A DNA stretch of 64,000 nt, from NCBI GenBank assembly GCA_024220505.1, contig JAKZZE010000012.1:310001-374000 (forward strand), given 5' to 3'. This stretch comes from Rhizopus arrhizus (Eukaryota > Mucoromycota > Mucoromycetes > Mucorales > Rhizopodaceae). Each line of letters starts with the position of its first letter. Within the stretch, counting starts at the first letter, position 1. Shown here piece after piece: positions 10,722 through 22,006 of this stretch. Below the pieces are notes generated by a model, which saw nothing but the letters and a program-made list of their open reading frames with translations, had not been told where the DNA came from and made no database searches. A program made the translations under genes and the position numbers.

Positions 10722-10990
10722 AATGTGTTTTGATTGTTCCTCTGGCTTCTACCTCCCACTGCCACAACCACTTAGTGCACGATGCGGAGGAGACCATGAA
10801 CATGATATCCTACAGATTAGCTCTTTTGTTTTCTCTTTTGGCTTCTCTTCTCTCTCCTCTTTTTTGGTCCATCAAATGGTCGCTAGGACTTTTTTTCGTA
10901 TCATGTATATTCTCTTTTTGTACTTTGATTAGCAAATAATGGCCTAAAGGTCGATTGCATTAATCATTAAATAAAAACATAAATTTTCGA

Positions 10991-11015
10991 CTGTGCTAAA
11001 CGGGCGCCTTTCTTT
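10991..11015 (+). repeat. 25-bp junction motif, B2 end
   Basis: Complete copy of the motif. It is followed by C and the solo LTR; beyond the LTR the sequence resumes with the 5' end of LINE A2, reproducing the B1/A1 junction. Confidence 0.85.
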
Positions 11016-11016
11016 C

Positions 11017-11402
11017 TGTCAAGACCTCCCTAGAGGAAACCCAACCAACCAGCGGAATGCCAAATCAGCCAATAGAAGTTGAATATAACCTTCCATTCAG
11101 GTACCGACCGAACAAACAAACGGAAGTTCAAACCAACAATACCAAATCGGGAAAGGAAAAAGGCGCGTCTGTATCAACTGTACCTTAGGCATAAGCAAAG
11201 AATGCAAAAATTAAAGAATGAACTATATCCCTTAGACAATATTTGAATATCCATGAATATAAATAGCATTCACATTTTCATAAAATAAAGAATCATCTTT
11301 TAACATCATTTTATTATTTTTGTGTTAAGTCAAAGTCTTGAAGAACTGTTGACTTACCTTATATCTATCCTCATCTACAATTGTCTGTTAGTGCTCTTCA
11401 CA
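11017..11402 (+). repeat. Solo LTR (386 bp) flanked by TTTC duplication
   Basis: Begins TGTCAAGACC and ends CTCTTCACA, so it has TGT...ACA ends. It is flanked by TTTC at 11013-11016 and 11403-11406. Removing the LTR and one TTTC restores the same B-to-A junction seen at 1941-1960. Inside are a TATA-like AATATAAATA and AATAAA. No internal retrotransposon sequence adjoins it, so it is read as the product of LTR-LTR recombination. It differs from the 341-bp LTR of the nearby chromovirus. Strand is arbitrary. Confidence 0.75.
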
Positions 11403-11824
11403 TTTCGTGTTCTCAACCGTTACACCAATTTGCACCTGGTTAAACGTTTATCCGCACAAATATCTTTTACATCCATCTGTTAAATCGCATCCATCCATCA
11501 TTAGCAAGATAGATACAACATCCAAAGCAACTTTATTACAAACTACAACCTCAATAGAAGCATATTCGTCAAGCTATATCCAAAATACGAATCGTTTGAA
11601 TATTGACATTTCGAGATCTCTGATGGAAAAAAATTGTCAAGATCAGAGCGCCAATGACACGTCCGTGTCGGCACAATTTGTCCAGTCCGCACCGCATGTC
11701 CAGACCGGACCACTTGTCAACCCGGACCAGCTGTTCAACCCGGACCAGCTGTTCAGCCCGCACACCCTAAGGACACACCAATTGAAATTCCCAGCAAGCG
11801 CACAATTGCTGACAGAACTCCACC

Positions 11825-12165
11825 TGAAGTGTTTTAAGTATTCAAAAATAAGATAAAGAAGAATTAACGAGACCGAACAATAGTTCTAAAGTCGAATACT
11901 TTTATTAAAGAAAGATTTCAAGGCTATTTATATTAGTTGAGCAAGACCTGAGATTAGATGACAAAAATAGTTACGACCGATATGATTTGACATGTATAAG
12001 AAAAATTTTATAAACTGATGTTAATAATCAACTGTTGAGATGAAAGTGAAACTTGGCTGTTTAGGGCAGTGATAATTATCAGGTTCTATTCTTATTCAAA
12101 CTCATTTGTAAAGATTTAGTCCAGAACGATAAGACTGTATCTTATTGACATGTCAAAACATGACA
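11825..12165 (-). repeat. 3' LTR of the chromovirus (341 bp)
   Basis: On the plus strand it runs from TGAAGTGTTTTAAG to AAAACATGACA, so it has TG...CA ends in either orientation. It matches the copy at 17500-17840 with no difference I can see. Confidence 0.93.
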
Positions 12166-12590
12166 TTGCCCCCTTCCAGGTTGTAACTATCTTTTCTGGA
12201 ATTAATGTGGCAAGTGAAAATATGTTTGTTTAAGTGAATGTCGAAAATGAGGTTTGAGATGTCAAGATGAGCTCTATTTGTTGTAAGAAATAGGTGCTTG
12301 GTAGGGTTAAGTCATATAACGTATAGTGGCTCTTTATATAAACATATAAAGTATAGTGTTCAAGAATGGAACAAAGCATTTAGGCGATAATAAACCCTAA
12401 ACAGGAATTTATTGCTAAAGTGATGTTTGTCTGTAAATGTGACTGCGTACAAATGTGCATATTGAAAAATATTAAGGCATGAGAAAAAAATTCATTTTTT
12501 TTACTATCCTTGTAAATATTTTATAATTGCGTAATTTGCTGGTAACGTATATGTATAGTTAATGAAAGTTGGTGGAAGAAGGTCAATGTA
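12166..12590 (-). other. Chromovirus 3' untranslated region
   Basis: About 425 bp between the Gag-Pol stop and the 3' LTR. The only recognisable item is the minus-strand purine run GGAAGGGGGC beside the LTR, the expected plus-strand primer (polypurine tract). The rest is AT-rich without an ORF. Confidence 0.6.
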
Positions 12591-15500
12591 TTAACGTCTG
12601 TTTCTTTTAGAGTTAGTTACACTGCGATGCACGTTTTTTCTTTTCTTAGTCGTATCTTTTTTAGGAACAAGTTGAACCTCGCGCGCTGGTTCTTGTTCAC
12701 TTAGACGTGACCAATATTTTTGGATCGGTCTGTAATCATGGAAATGACTAGCCGGTTCCCAAGTGTCATCTTCTTCTCCATAACCTTTCCATCGAACTTT
12801 ATATAAGTAATTACCCGGTGATCCCTTATGGTGTAGAACTGCTTCAACATCGTATGATTCAGATTGATCAGTATTGGATAAGGATACTTCCTGGGAAATA
12901 ACCTTTATTTGCGATGGAGGTACATCTCTTGGTAAGAGTGCTCCAGTTGCATCAACCAACACATATGAACCACCTTGAGTTTTTCTTTTGACAGTATAAT
13001 TACCAACGTAGAGGGGATCACTTTTTGCAACACGGTTTACATTCTTGAGCGTGACTTGACTACCAGTGGGGATATCGGTTAGAATTCTGTGAGTTTGGTT
13101 GAACTTGTCTCGAGAAGCAGCTTGTGAAGTTTTTATTTTTTCACGAATAGCCGGTAAGACAGTGTCATTAAACTCGTTAATTCTAGTTTCTAACTGTTTC
13201 ATCGTTTCAGGCGATTTAGTTTTGTCCAGCACGTTATTATAATCCTTGTTTTCATTGGGACGTCTTGCAAACATCAATGAGAAAGGTCTAGTGCCGTGTA
13301 AAGCTGTATGCGTATTGTTGAGGGCTTCTTGGGTACTGTCAACATACAAGTCCCAATCCTCAGTTCTGCCTTGTAATCTTTTGTGCAAAATATTTTTTGC
13401 TTTGCCAACCCATCGTTCAACTATACCGTTAGCTCGGGGATGATAAGCTGATATGAGACGATGATCAATACCGGATGATTCAACATATAGTCTGACGAGT
13501 TCATTGACATACTCAGTACCATTATCACTTTGGATAATTTTTGGTCGACCGAAGAGCGATAAGATACTCCTTAATGCAAGTGCAATAGTGAGAGAGGATT
13601 TATCGGGCAAGGCTTTGAGTACACAATATCGTGTAAAGACGTCTACTACCAGAAGGATGTATTGATTACCTTGTACTGAAGTAGGGAAAGGTCCGGCTGT
13701 GTCGATACAGATGTGATCCCAAGGTGCATCAGCATAGATTGAGGTCAAGGGATTGTATCCGTGCTTTGCGATATTGAATTTTTGGCAATCAGGACAACTA
13801 CGTATTATTTCAAGTGCATCTTCCTTGAGCTTTGTCCAGTGAATACCATCACTATGTAAAGCTGTTACGATTGCTTGAGCTCCACGGTGTCCTTCTAAAT
13901 GTGTATCCATGAGTAGCTTTTGTCTGTCTTCTGGTGCTGGGGTCATCAAGTCAGCAGGCATCATCATTCTGGATGTAAGAATTGATCCGTTAGAATTGAT
14001 AATTTGGGAAGTGACGATTGTTTTGATGGTTTTATTATCCCCCTCCAGCGTTTTTTCAGGTTCAAAAAGACGCGACAAAGCATCTGGTAGAATATTTTGA
14101 ATACCAGGTCGATGGATGATTTTGAAGTTATAATCCAGTATAGTGTCCAGCCAATTGATCATCATAGCGTTAGCTACAGGCTGAGTGTGGAGATAAGTCA
14201 AGGCCTTGTGATCGGTGTATAAGGTGAACGGATTACCCCACAAAAATGGATGAAACTTCTTTAGTGCAAATATCACTGCTAATAGCTCACGTTTAGTAGT
14301 AGAATAATTCTTTTCAGATGTAGAAAGTGAGCGTGCCATGAAACCGATATATCGTGTCTCATTTTTGATAACTTGGTAAAGAACAGCACCAATTGAATAG
14401 TTACTAGCATCAGTAGCAACATAAAAAGGTTGTTCTAGATCTGGATGATGAAGAAGTGGCGCAGAAGACAATAATGCCTTGATCTTTTCAAAAGCTCTTT
14501 CTTGTTCAGATGTCCAAAGTTTATCAAGTTTACCTTCGAAACGTAATTTGTCCAAAGGTGCAGTGACTTCAGAAATATTTGGCAAGTATTTTCTAAAATA
14601 ATTTACCAGTCCTAAAAAGCGTTGAATCTCTTTTCCAGATGAAGGTCTAGGCCAAGTCAAAGCGTTTGTAACTTTACGAGGATCGAGTCGAGACCCTTTG
14701 GCATCAACACAGAAACCAAGCAAGTAAACAGTAGACTGCGCAAAATGACACTTGTCTGGGTTAAGGATCAAATTCACTTTAGTTAATCTCTGAATTATGT
14801 TTTGCACATGTGTGATGTGTTCCTCATAAGACTTGGAAAATATGATGATATCATCAACAAAAGCCTGTGCATAAGGTAAATCACGTAACACTATATTAAT
14901 CACTCGTTGATAACGGGAAGCAATATGTTTCAAACCAAATGGACAACCTCTAAATTGGTATTGTTGACCTTCAAAAGTGAATGTGGTCTTAATACGATCA
15001 GGCTCATAGATTTGGAATCGATGAAATGCTTGTCGAAGATCAAGAGTGGTAAAGATAGTTGATCCTTGTAATCGATCGAAAATTTCTTCAATCTTTGGAA
15101 TAGGATGTCTATCATTTGACACAAGAATAGAATTTAATAAGCGAGGATCAAGACAGGGTCGATGTCCTGTGAGATTACCAAGCAAGTCTTTCTTAGGTGC
15201 CAATGTTAAAGGAGAATTCCAATCTGAATTAGGTGATGCACGTTCAATAACTTCATCCTTTAACCAAGTGTCAATACATTCACGCATGATTGGTAGTAAT
15301 TTAAAAGGAGTACGATATGGTGCACGGTAAGCAGTTTTTCCTTTAACAGTTTCTAAACGTATAACTGACTCTGGTACAGTACAGAATGAATTCTTTGGTA
15401 TTAAGGCATTTTGATCAACAAATGGTTTAACAGTATTATGAAAATGAGCTTGTTGCTCAGGTGTACCGAAAGGAGCTTTGTTAGGTTCAGGTGTATCATC

Positions 15501-17456
15501 CGTAATCTCTTTGTCAATAACTGGTGCAAGATTAGGATGTCTGATAGCTAAGTTGGTAACAAGAATGTTTAACTTGTGCATCAGATCTAATCCTATTACA
15601 ACTTCAGTATCCAAGGAAAGAGGAAGGACTTCAAAAGAATGGGATGTATGAATAAGATTTTTATCATTATCACCGTAAATAACACTTAATGGAAATTTGG
15701 TTGTACCGAAACGTTTACTGACATTATCACTTGTAGCAAGTATAACGGAACCAGATACATTTCTATCAACTGCAATATTATATTTATTAACAAAATTTGT
15801 GTCTATCGAGCTAAAAGAAGAACCACTATCAACTAGGGCCATAGTGTTCACATTTTCTATAGTGATAGGTACAATTAAAGAATGGTTAGTACTTTTAAAT
15901 ACTTCATTCTGTTTTGTTAATTTCTTACAATCATAGTTAACTGGATAACCCTCGTCATCTACGTCCATCAAGTTGCTATCACCACTAGACACCTTGGAAG
16001 ATGCCTGTTGTGGTCTAGCTTGAGGAGTGATGGTGAGGCTGGGCTTGTTACCATTGGATCTTGATGTATCCAAGCGAACAGAACGGATGGCCTTAGTTGG
16101 GCCGTGATAGGGCTTGTCTCGTGGACAGTTAGCCGCATGTTCCCTGGACCATGGAACATTACCAGAACAACGATAACACCTTTTAGCAACAGATACAAAA
16201 GACATTGATGAATTATTTGTAGTGGAGGAAGGGTTCACCAACGGAGGGCTTCTGTTCAACAAATCCTTGTACTTGTTGCACTTGTCTGTAGGGTGATTGG
16301 CCGGGCCATGGATAGCACAATGGAATTTGTTTTTGATGTTGCTAGGAGAAGAGGACTTCTTAGTTATACCCTGTAAGTTGCTCAACAAATGTGAGTTCCT
16401 AGGGTTGTACTTAGATGCCTCTGTTCCATTTGGTGAGAGAGACAAAGATGAAGACTTGACGGGGACAGAAGCTTGTCGAGGTGGTGGGTTAACCTCGGAA
16501 CACAAGTTGGATGACAATACCATCCTGGCTTTGGCAGCGACTTTTGCGACAGAGTCTTGCTGATCTCTTCCTAGGTTCAACAAGGAGCGAGAGACCTCTT
16601 GACGCAAAAATGCTGGTAAAGCTCGCTTGTATATGGTGGCAGTCTTGATGTCATCGTCCCACTTGGCTGCTCTGCGGATTCTTTGGAATCGATCAGTGAA
16701 GGCTTCTATGGATTCTGCTGCGGCCATTTTAAGAGATAACAGCTGATCCATATACTCTAACTCTTGAGCTACGTCCTGTGCAGCGTATGTCTTGACTATG
16801 ATCTTTCTGACTTCAGACCAAACCAAGTTGCGACCTTTGAGCACTTCATTGAACCAAGATCGCTGATCTCTGTTCATTTTGATAGGAACCAAACGAGACC
16901 AGCTAGAATCTACGGATAGACCATTTGATTCAACGATCAGAGCAAAGGTGTCAAGTAAATCTTCTACTGAATCATGTGCTTCAGCTTCTTTCCTCCAAAT
17001 ATTACCCTGCCACTGCCAGGTTGGAAGGTCAGGTGGGATGACATGAGCAGAGCGAGGGTGAGAAACATTTGTAGCGTGGCCAGGACCAAGGATTATATCA
17101 CCTGTAGGCATGGGAGGTGAGACGCAAAAAGCCTGTGCTTCGTCCAAGAACATGATACAGTTTTTTATGCTGACTGCTTGTTCTTGTAATTTTGAGAGCT
17201 GTTCTTGTGAGGCGCCAGATACCACAGCCCTAGCAATTTGCTGTCTAAGATCTTCTAAATGAACCCTCAAACCCATAACAGCATCAACGGGTTTATCATC
17301 GTTTGATACCAAACTTGTTGCCATAAGAGATGGTGTTTCTTCCACATTGGCCATTTCAGTATCTTCGATCACTTTTGATGCCTCCTCTATGTTTGTTCTA
17401 AACACATCAGTTTCACCATGAGCGAAAGTATTAGGAGTTTGATCTTCGTTAGCCAT
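12591..17456 (-). CDS. Gag-Pol polyprotein of chromovirus (1621 aa)
   Basis: A single uninterrupted ORF. A Gag-like region with a retrotransposon Gag fold (about residues 150-330) is followed by a zinc knuckle (CYRCSGN...HAANC, about 428-446). Next come an aspartic protease (ALVDSGSSFSSID, about 540), reverse transcriptase (FVDDIIIFS, about 868) and RNase H (TDASNYSIGAVLY, about 1016). The integrase has an HHCC finger ending CPDC, D in DTAGPF (about 1255), D in QSDNGTEY (about 1313) and E in GIVERW (about 1348). The C-terminal chromodomain reads LYKVRWKGYGEEDDTWEP (about 1540-1595). Chromodomains of this class bind histone marks and can direct integration. Gag and Pol share one frame, so no frameshift is needed. 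It looks functional. Confidence 0.95.
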   Translation of the reverse strand: MANEDQTPNTFAHGETDVFRTNIEEASKVIEDTEMANVEETPSLMATSLVSNDDKPVDAVMGLRVHLEDLRQQIARAVVSGASQEQLSKLQEQAVSIKNCIMFLDEAQAFCVSPPMPTGDIILGPGHATNVSHPRSAHVIPPDLPTWQWQGNIWRKEAEAHDSVEDLLDTFALIVESNGLSVDSSWSRLVPIKMNRDQRSWFNEVLKGRNLVWSEVRKIIVKTYAAQDVAQELEYMDQLLSLKMAAAESIEAFTDRFQRIRRAAKWDDDIKTATIYKRALPAFLRQEVSRSLLNLGRDQQDSVAKVAAKARMVLSSNLCSEVNPPPRQASVPVKSSSLSLSPNGTEASKYNPRNSHLLSNLQGITKKSSSPSNIKNKFHCAIHGPANHPTDKCNKYKDLLNRSPPLVNPSSTTNNSSMSFVSVAKRCYRCSGNVPWSREHAANCPRDKPYHGPTKAIRSVRLDTSRSNGNKPSLTITPQARPQQASSKVSSGDSNLMDVDDEGYPVNYDCKKLTKQNEVFKSTNHSLIVPITIENVNTMALVDSGSSFSSIDTNFVNKYNIAVDRNVSGSVILATSDNVSKRFGTTKFPLSVIYGDNDKNLIHTSHSFEVLPLSLDTEVVIGLDLMHKLNILVTNLAIRHPNLAPVIDKEITDDTPEPNKAPFGTPEQQAHFHNTVKPFVDQNALIPKNSFCTVPESVIRLETVKGKTAYRAPYRTPFKLLPIMRECIDTWLKDEVIERASPNSDWNSPLTLAPKKDLLGNLTGHRPCLDPRLLNSILVSNDRHPIPKIEEIFDRLQGSTIFTTLDLRQAFHRFQIYEPDRIKTTFTFEGQQYQFRGCPFGLKHIASRYQRVINIVLRDLPYAQAFVDDIIIFSKSYEEHITHVQNIIQRLTKVNLILNPDKCHFAQSTVYLLGFCVDAKGSRLDPRKVTNALTWPRPSSGKEIQRFLGLVNYFRKYLPNISEVTAPLDKLRFEGKLDKLWTSEQERAFEKIKALLSSAPLLHHPDLEQPFYVATDASNYSIGAVLYQVIKNETRYIGFMARSLSTSEKNYSTTKRELLAVIFALKKFHPFLWGNPFTLYTDHKALTYLHTQPVANAMMINWLDTILDYNFKIIHRPGIQNILPDALSRLFEPEKTLEGDNKTIKTIVTSQIINSNGSILTSRMMMPADLMTPAPEDRQKLLMDTHLEGHRGAQAIVTALHSDGIHWTKLKEDALEIIRSCPDCQKFNIAKHGYNPLTSIYADAPWDHICIDTAGPFPTSVQGNQYILLVVDVFTRYCVLKALPDKSSLTIALALRSILSLFGRPKIIQSDNGTEYVNELVRLYVESSGIDHRLISAYHPRANGIVERWVGKAKNILHKRLQGRTEDWDLYVDSTQEALNNTHTALHGTRPFSLMFARRPNENKDYNNVLDKTKSPETMKQLETRINEFNDTVLPAIREKIKTSQAASRDKFNQTHRILTDIPTGSQVTLKNVNRVAKSDPLYVGNYTVKRKTQGGSYVLVDATGALLPRDVPPSQIKVISQEVSLSNTDQSESYDVEAVLHHKGSPGNYLYKVRWKGYGEEDDTWEPASHFHDYRPIQKYWSRLSEQEPAREVQLVPKKDTTKKRKNVHRSVTNSKRNRR

Positions 17457-17499
17457 ATTTGATTTTTGTGATTGGGAGTTCAGAATTCGTTAAAAAAAA

Positions 17500-17840
17500 T
17501 GAAGTGTTTTAAGTATTCAAAAATAAGATAAAGAAGAATTAACGAGACCGAACAATAGTTCTAAAGTCGAATACTTTTATTAAAGAAAGATTTCAAGGCT
17601 ATTTATATTAGTTGAGCAAGACCTGAGATTAGATGACAAAAATAGTTACGACCGATATGATTTGACATGTATAAGAAAAATTTTATAAACTGATGTTAAT
17701 AATCAACTGTTGAGATGAAAGTGAAACTTGGCTGTTTAGGGCAGTGATAATTATCAGGTTCTATTCTTATTCAAACTCATTTGTAAAGATTTAGTCCAGA
17801 ACGATAAGACTGTATCTTATTGACATGTCAAAACATGACA
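17500..17840 (-). repeat. 5' LTR of the chromovirus (341 bp)
   Basis: Same sequence as the 3' LTR. On the minus strand the LTR is followed by a run of T and AACGAATTCTGAACTCCC, not by TGG, so no ordinary tRNA primer-binding site is visible. Confidence 0.93.
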
Positions 17841-18084
17841 CCACCTTACGTTCCTACGAATGTTAAAAAGACCATTACCAAGCCTACTACCCGTAGTCAG
17901 ATTCTCAAGAACAAGAACAAGAACTTGAATCCCAGCACCTCTTCCTTCAAGCTTAGTCTCGACAAGCCTGTAGACTTTTCATTTAGTCAGAATGACTCCG
18001 CACTCAAACCTTTATTTACCAGGGAAGTGAACCCTTTAGCTCTATGCGATACTCAAATACTTGATCTTAGCTCCCAATCTGGTA

Positions 18085-20463
18085 CACTACGGCGAAAAAA
18101 ATCTCCGCATAACACTCATTGCAGGCGCGGATTAATAAAATAAAGATGCTAAAAATGTCGAATTTAGCATAATTTGGAATAACATTGGAATAACATTGGA
18201 GTAAAACATGATGCTACATGAACTCTCATACGCTTTCACATAACAATTTAATTGGATGAGGCAAAATTGGAGTAAAATGGAGTAAAATTGGTCTAAAGTA
18301 TAACAATTTAATTGGATGAGGCAGACATTAGCTGTTCTGTATATAAGCAGAGTATGGCTATGTTTAATCAATTATGTCCAGTAAAATGGGTAGGTTTATT
18401 ATTGTATAGGGCAGTATAAATGGACAAATTTAAATGATTTAATAATACGATGCTTTATTTATTTTATTATATTATTCATTTGAATAAAAAAAAAAGTAAT
18501 AACAAAAAAAAAGTAATAGCAAAAAAAAAAAAAATAATAAAAGAAAAAGAATAATAAAAGAAAAGGAATAATAAAAAAAAAGGAATACAGAATGAACAGA
18601 TCCAATATAATCGTACGTCATTACTTACCTGTCCTCGACAATATTCAATGCAACCCATTTAGCAGATTTAATTACTTTCAACAATCTACATTGCAATCTA
18701 CATTCAACAGAGTAATTAATATTTAAACATATGCAATTTTATTTCTATTTACCAAAATTGTTTTCCTTTTTTTTTTTTTATCACATGATGGATAATTGTC
18801 TTATACAACCATTGTTACTTTTCCTCAAGTCCGTGCGCCTATGCTTTATTGGGTTTCATAATACTCTATCATCATTGCTGTTATCGTTAATATCATTACA
18901 GTTGCTTCATACAAAATCCACATTGCAAAATAAAACAAAGTATTAAAATCTAATAAATAAAAAACATCAGTTAAGAAAAAAGTAACAAGCAAACAAATTA
19001 TACCTTTTGTCTTGTTCAAACATACTATCTATACAATATGATGTTGGTTAAGGTTCAATCTATCTGAAGCAACATAGAGTATAATTTTACCTAATATCAA
19101 CAGCATACACAATATGAAACAACACACCAAGCATAGTATACAAAAGCAGAGGATGAATAGTTGCGACAAACTGGTCTACAGCATGATAGAGTATTGATTA
19201 TACAGCTAGGTTGCACACTACAGATAGAGTCAGTAAAGTGTCAAGGTAAGGAGCGGAAAGAAATACAAATAAAGATATGAAGAAGAGCAAGGGTTGTTGC
19301 ATGTTGTAATGTAGCCATAACTAAGTTTTCTTTAATTAGTGAACCATTCGTTAAAAACATCTTGTTTGACTAAAGCTCTCGCAATATTTGAAGTAAAAGA
19401 ATACTAGAGCTTACTATAAGCAAAGATAAAAAGAAATGGTTAAAAGGAATACAACATCCAACAACTTCATACCCATGCAACATAATAATTGTTTTTTTTT
19501 TTTTTTTTTTTTTTTTTTTCATTTGTAATGCGTTGACTGTTTGAGCTGATTTAGTTTTAGCTATTTTGTTTTCAAAACATGGTGCATATCAGCAATAACT
19601 AAAAGTATCAAAAACTGTTAACAAAGTAGAGTAATAATGAATATACGAAAAAAAAAAAAAAAAAAAAGAAAAGAGCCATAAAAAAATAAAAAAATAAAAT
19701 AATGCTTTAAAATCCATGCAAGTTTATTTCATATAATTAACGTCATAGGACCAATGGCATTGAAGAATAATAACTAAGCTATATAAAAAAGTACCAACAT
19801 TACCATCATGGAGATCTAGTCATGACAAGACAATTCTAAACGACATTTAACAAACAATAGTAGAATTTATTTAACAAAAGATAAAACAATAAAAAGAAAA
19901 AGAAACAATTATATTCTTCTCTTTTTATTTTGACGACGAGAAGTAGGACGAGTGCCAGAACGGGTGGTAGACATAATGGTATGCTTTCCGATCTTTAATA
20001 CCTTTTTCTTCATTTCATTTATGTAGCCTTCTTTTTTTTTATTTTTTTATGCTTTTATGCCTATGTCTATGATTTAATAACTTCTTTTTCCATGTTCTTT
20101 TTTTTAATTACCATCAAAACTCCATCCAAAATATATATCTAATCTTCTCTTATGTATTGCTGTATTCACGTAAATCACTTTTCGACTATAATCCAAATAA
20201 ATTCTATGCATATGTTTCTATGCTTAAAACCTTTTACAAGAAACTATTTTTATACGTTTTGTAGCTGTAATAAAAAAAATCGTTTTAAGAGTTTTTAAAC
20301 AAAGCTTCAGGTTTTGTATCTGTTAACAAGTTGCACTGCAAAATGATATGTTATTTGACACCTTCCATTATCTCTATAGTGTTACGTTGTTGTTAAAGGG
20401 ATTTATAGCCTTATATCCAATATGCTAATCAAAATAAGATTTTTTTCATTATGAGTACTGAAC

Positions 20464-20499
<36 letters not shown>

Positions 20500-22006
20500 C
20501 CTACCAAATAAAGACTTTTTTTCTACTAAATATTTCATAAAGCATAGGACTAAACGGAATGTAGCTCATATACTATAAACATACATTAGATGCAATGTAT
20601 ATCAACAAACGATCACTATTTACCTTAAAAAAAAGCTAATTCTTGTTAAATAATTGTAAAAACTAGATTAAGGTACAAGATAAATAATAACAGTTTAATT
20701 GTTAGCAAGTGTTTAGAATAGTAAAAATAATTACGAGCCGTAAGAATTTCGTAGCAGGATTACATGAAGAAAGAAAAGAAGTACAATCGGAAGTTTCTTG
20801 TACTTTTTGAAACGCTTGTAAGTTATAACGACGTCATCCTAGAGCATTTGCAAACTCGTTTTTTTTTTTTTATTACAATTATTTTTGAAATTCGGTTTAT
20901 TTTAATTCATGATTACAACAATTATTAGTAGTCAAACAGATTGAATTCCTTTGGCTTCAATTAAACTGACTATAACAGAGAAAAAGTATAATAACAAAGG
21001 ACAACCTACTCAAATCAATATTTTTACCCAATGAAGAAGTAATTTAAACAAATTACTTTATTGTATATGGTCTGAATTTGATAATAGTTTATACAACTCT
21101 TTTTTATATCTATTACGCATTTATATTCTTCAGTTTATTTCCCCATATTTAATACAAAAAAATAAAGATTCACAACTATGACAAATTACTCTCAGTTCAA
21201 TTAACATAAAAAGTTTGTAATGTAACTCGACTAGTAAAAGTATAATGAAGCAGTACTACAATTGGATACAAAGAAAAGTTACAGCAATCAAAGCATATCT
21301 TGTTTAAATTTGCTAAAATAAATAGAACTAAAGGCACAGGTGCATTACTGACTCTTTGCCATAATGCTTACATGTCTTCTTTTTCACATTTTAAGTTTCC
21401 ATTAAAAACATATCAGCTAGAGCACAAGATGTGGAAGTGGTTTAAGATACGACAATTGACAGAGGCATAAAAAACGTAAGCTTTGTTCTTTTTTTTTACA
21501 TTTTTGGCAGTAATGGAGCTATAAGTTGTCTCTTTTTTTGTTGTTGCAAATTATCAATTATAAAAACAACCACAAAATATAGTTCAAGATAGAAACAAAA
21601 AAGAGAGTCGCAGAACATTTTTTTTTTTTAAAAAATAAAAAATTGTACGCAATCTACTTTCTTTGTAATTGCTTAAAAAAACTAATGAAAAGGAATCTTT
21701 TTTACGACCATTACAATCATAATGCAGAAAAATGCAAGTTGTGTAATATCGGTTCGTTACGTCTTTTAACAGCAAAACTCAGGTTTTATATAGTTTAAAA
21801 AGTGATTTTGCCAAGTAGATCCAGCCCATTTCAATATTTACCTGCAAAAAAAAAAAAAAAGTGGAGCAATAAAAATGAATAGAGCATTTTAAGAAAAAAT
21901 GCGGAGAACAACCAAAAAATAAACTCAAAAATACACCAGAAGCGCTGTAAAAAAATGCTGCAACGAGTATTCGTATCCTTCAAGCAGGATTCTTTGCGCC
22001 GTAGTG
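18085..22006. mobile_element. 3.9-kb non-coding element with CACTA...TAGTG inverted ends
   Basis: The left end CACTACGGCGAAAAAAATC and right end GATTCTTTGCGCCGTAGTG are inverted repeats: 10 bases perfect, then mismatches. It sits inside ORF1 of LINE A2. CACTA/TAGTG ends are the signature of the CACTA (En/Spm, CMC) superfamily. No transposase is seen: the interior is AT-rich with only short ORFs and several long homopolymers (T or A runs near 19493, 19649, 20469). A 23-bp unit is repeated 60 bp apart at 18241 and 18301, together with GGAGTAAAA repeats, as in subterminal repeats. No 3-bp target duplication is found. Probably non-autonomous; family assignment is tentative. Confidence 0.65.
18241..18323 (+). 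repeat. Subterminal direct repeats of the CACTA-ended element
   Basis: A 23-bp sequence beginning TAACAATTTAATTGG occurs exactly twice, at 18241 and 18301, with copies of GGAGTAAAA between. Short subterminal repeats are usual transposase-binding sites in CACTA elements. Confidence 0.6.

Larger units (their letters stand above)
7263..11015 (+). mobile_element. LINE family B, copy B2 (5'-truncated)
   Basis: It starts inside or just before the endonuclease of ORF2, with no ORF1 and no ATG of its own at the junction. It runs through ORF2 (to 10721), a 3' UTR and the junction motif at 10991-11015. The 3' UTR matches that of B1 almost base for base and has no similarity to the A-family 3' UTR. Confidence 0.85.
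11825..17840 (-). mobile_element. Complete Ty3/gypsy chromovirus LTR retrotransposon
   Basis: A 6016-bp element bounded by 341-bp LTRs (11825-12165 and 17500-17840) that I read as identical. It is flanked by the 5-bp duplication CCACC (11820-11824 and 17841-17845); A1 has one CCACC at this spot in ORF1. Transcription is on the minus strand. It holds one long Gag-Pol ORF, a purine-rich tract next to the 3' LTR (minus-strand GGAAGGGGGC near 12168-12180) and a chromodomain at the C-terminus. Identical LTRs and an intact ORF indicate a very recent insertion. Confidence 0.95.

Noticed and set aside
19909..19974. Minus-strand 21-codon ORF (MSTTRSGTRPTSRRQNKK...) in the 3.9-kb element
   Set aside because: Basic, histone-tail-like composition, but too short, with no continuing exon or neighbour to support it.
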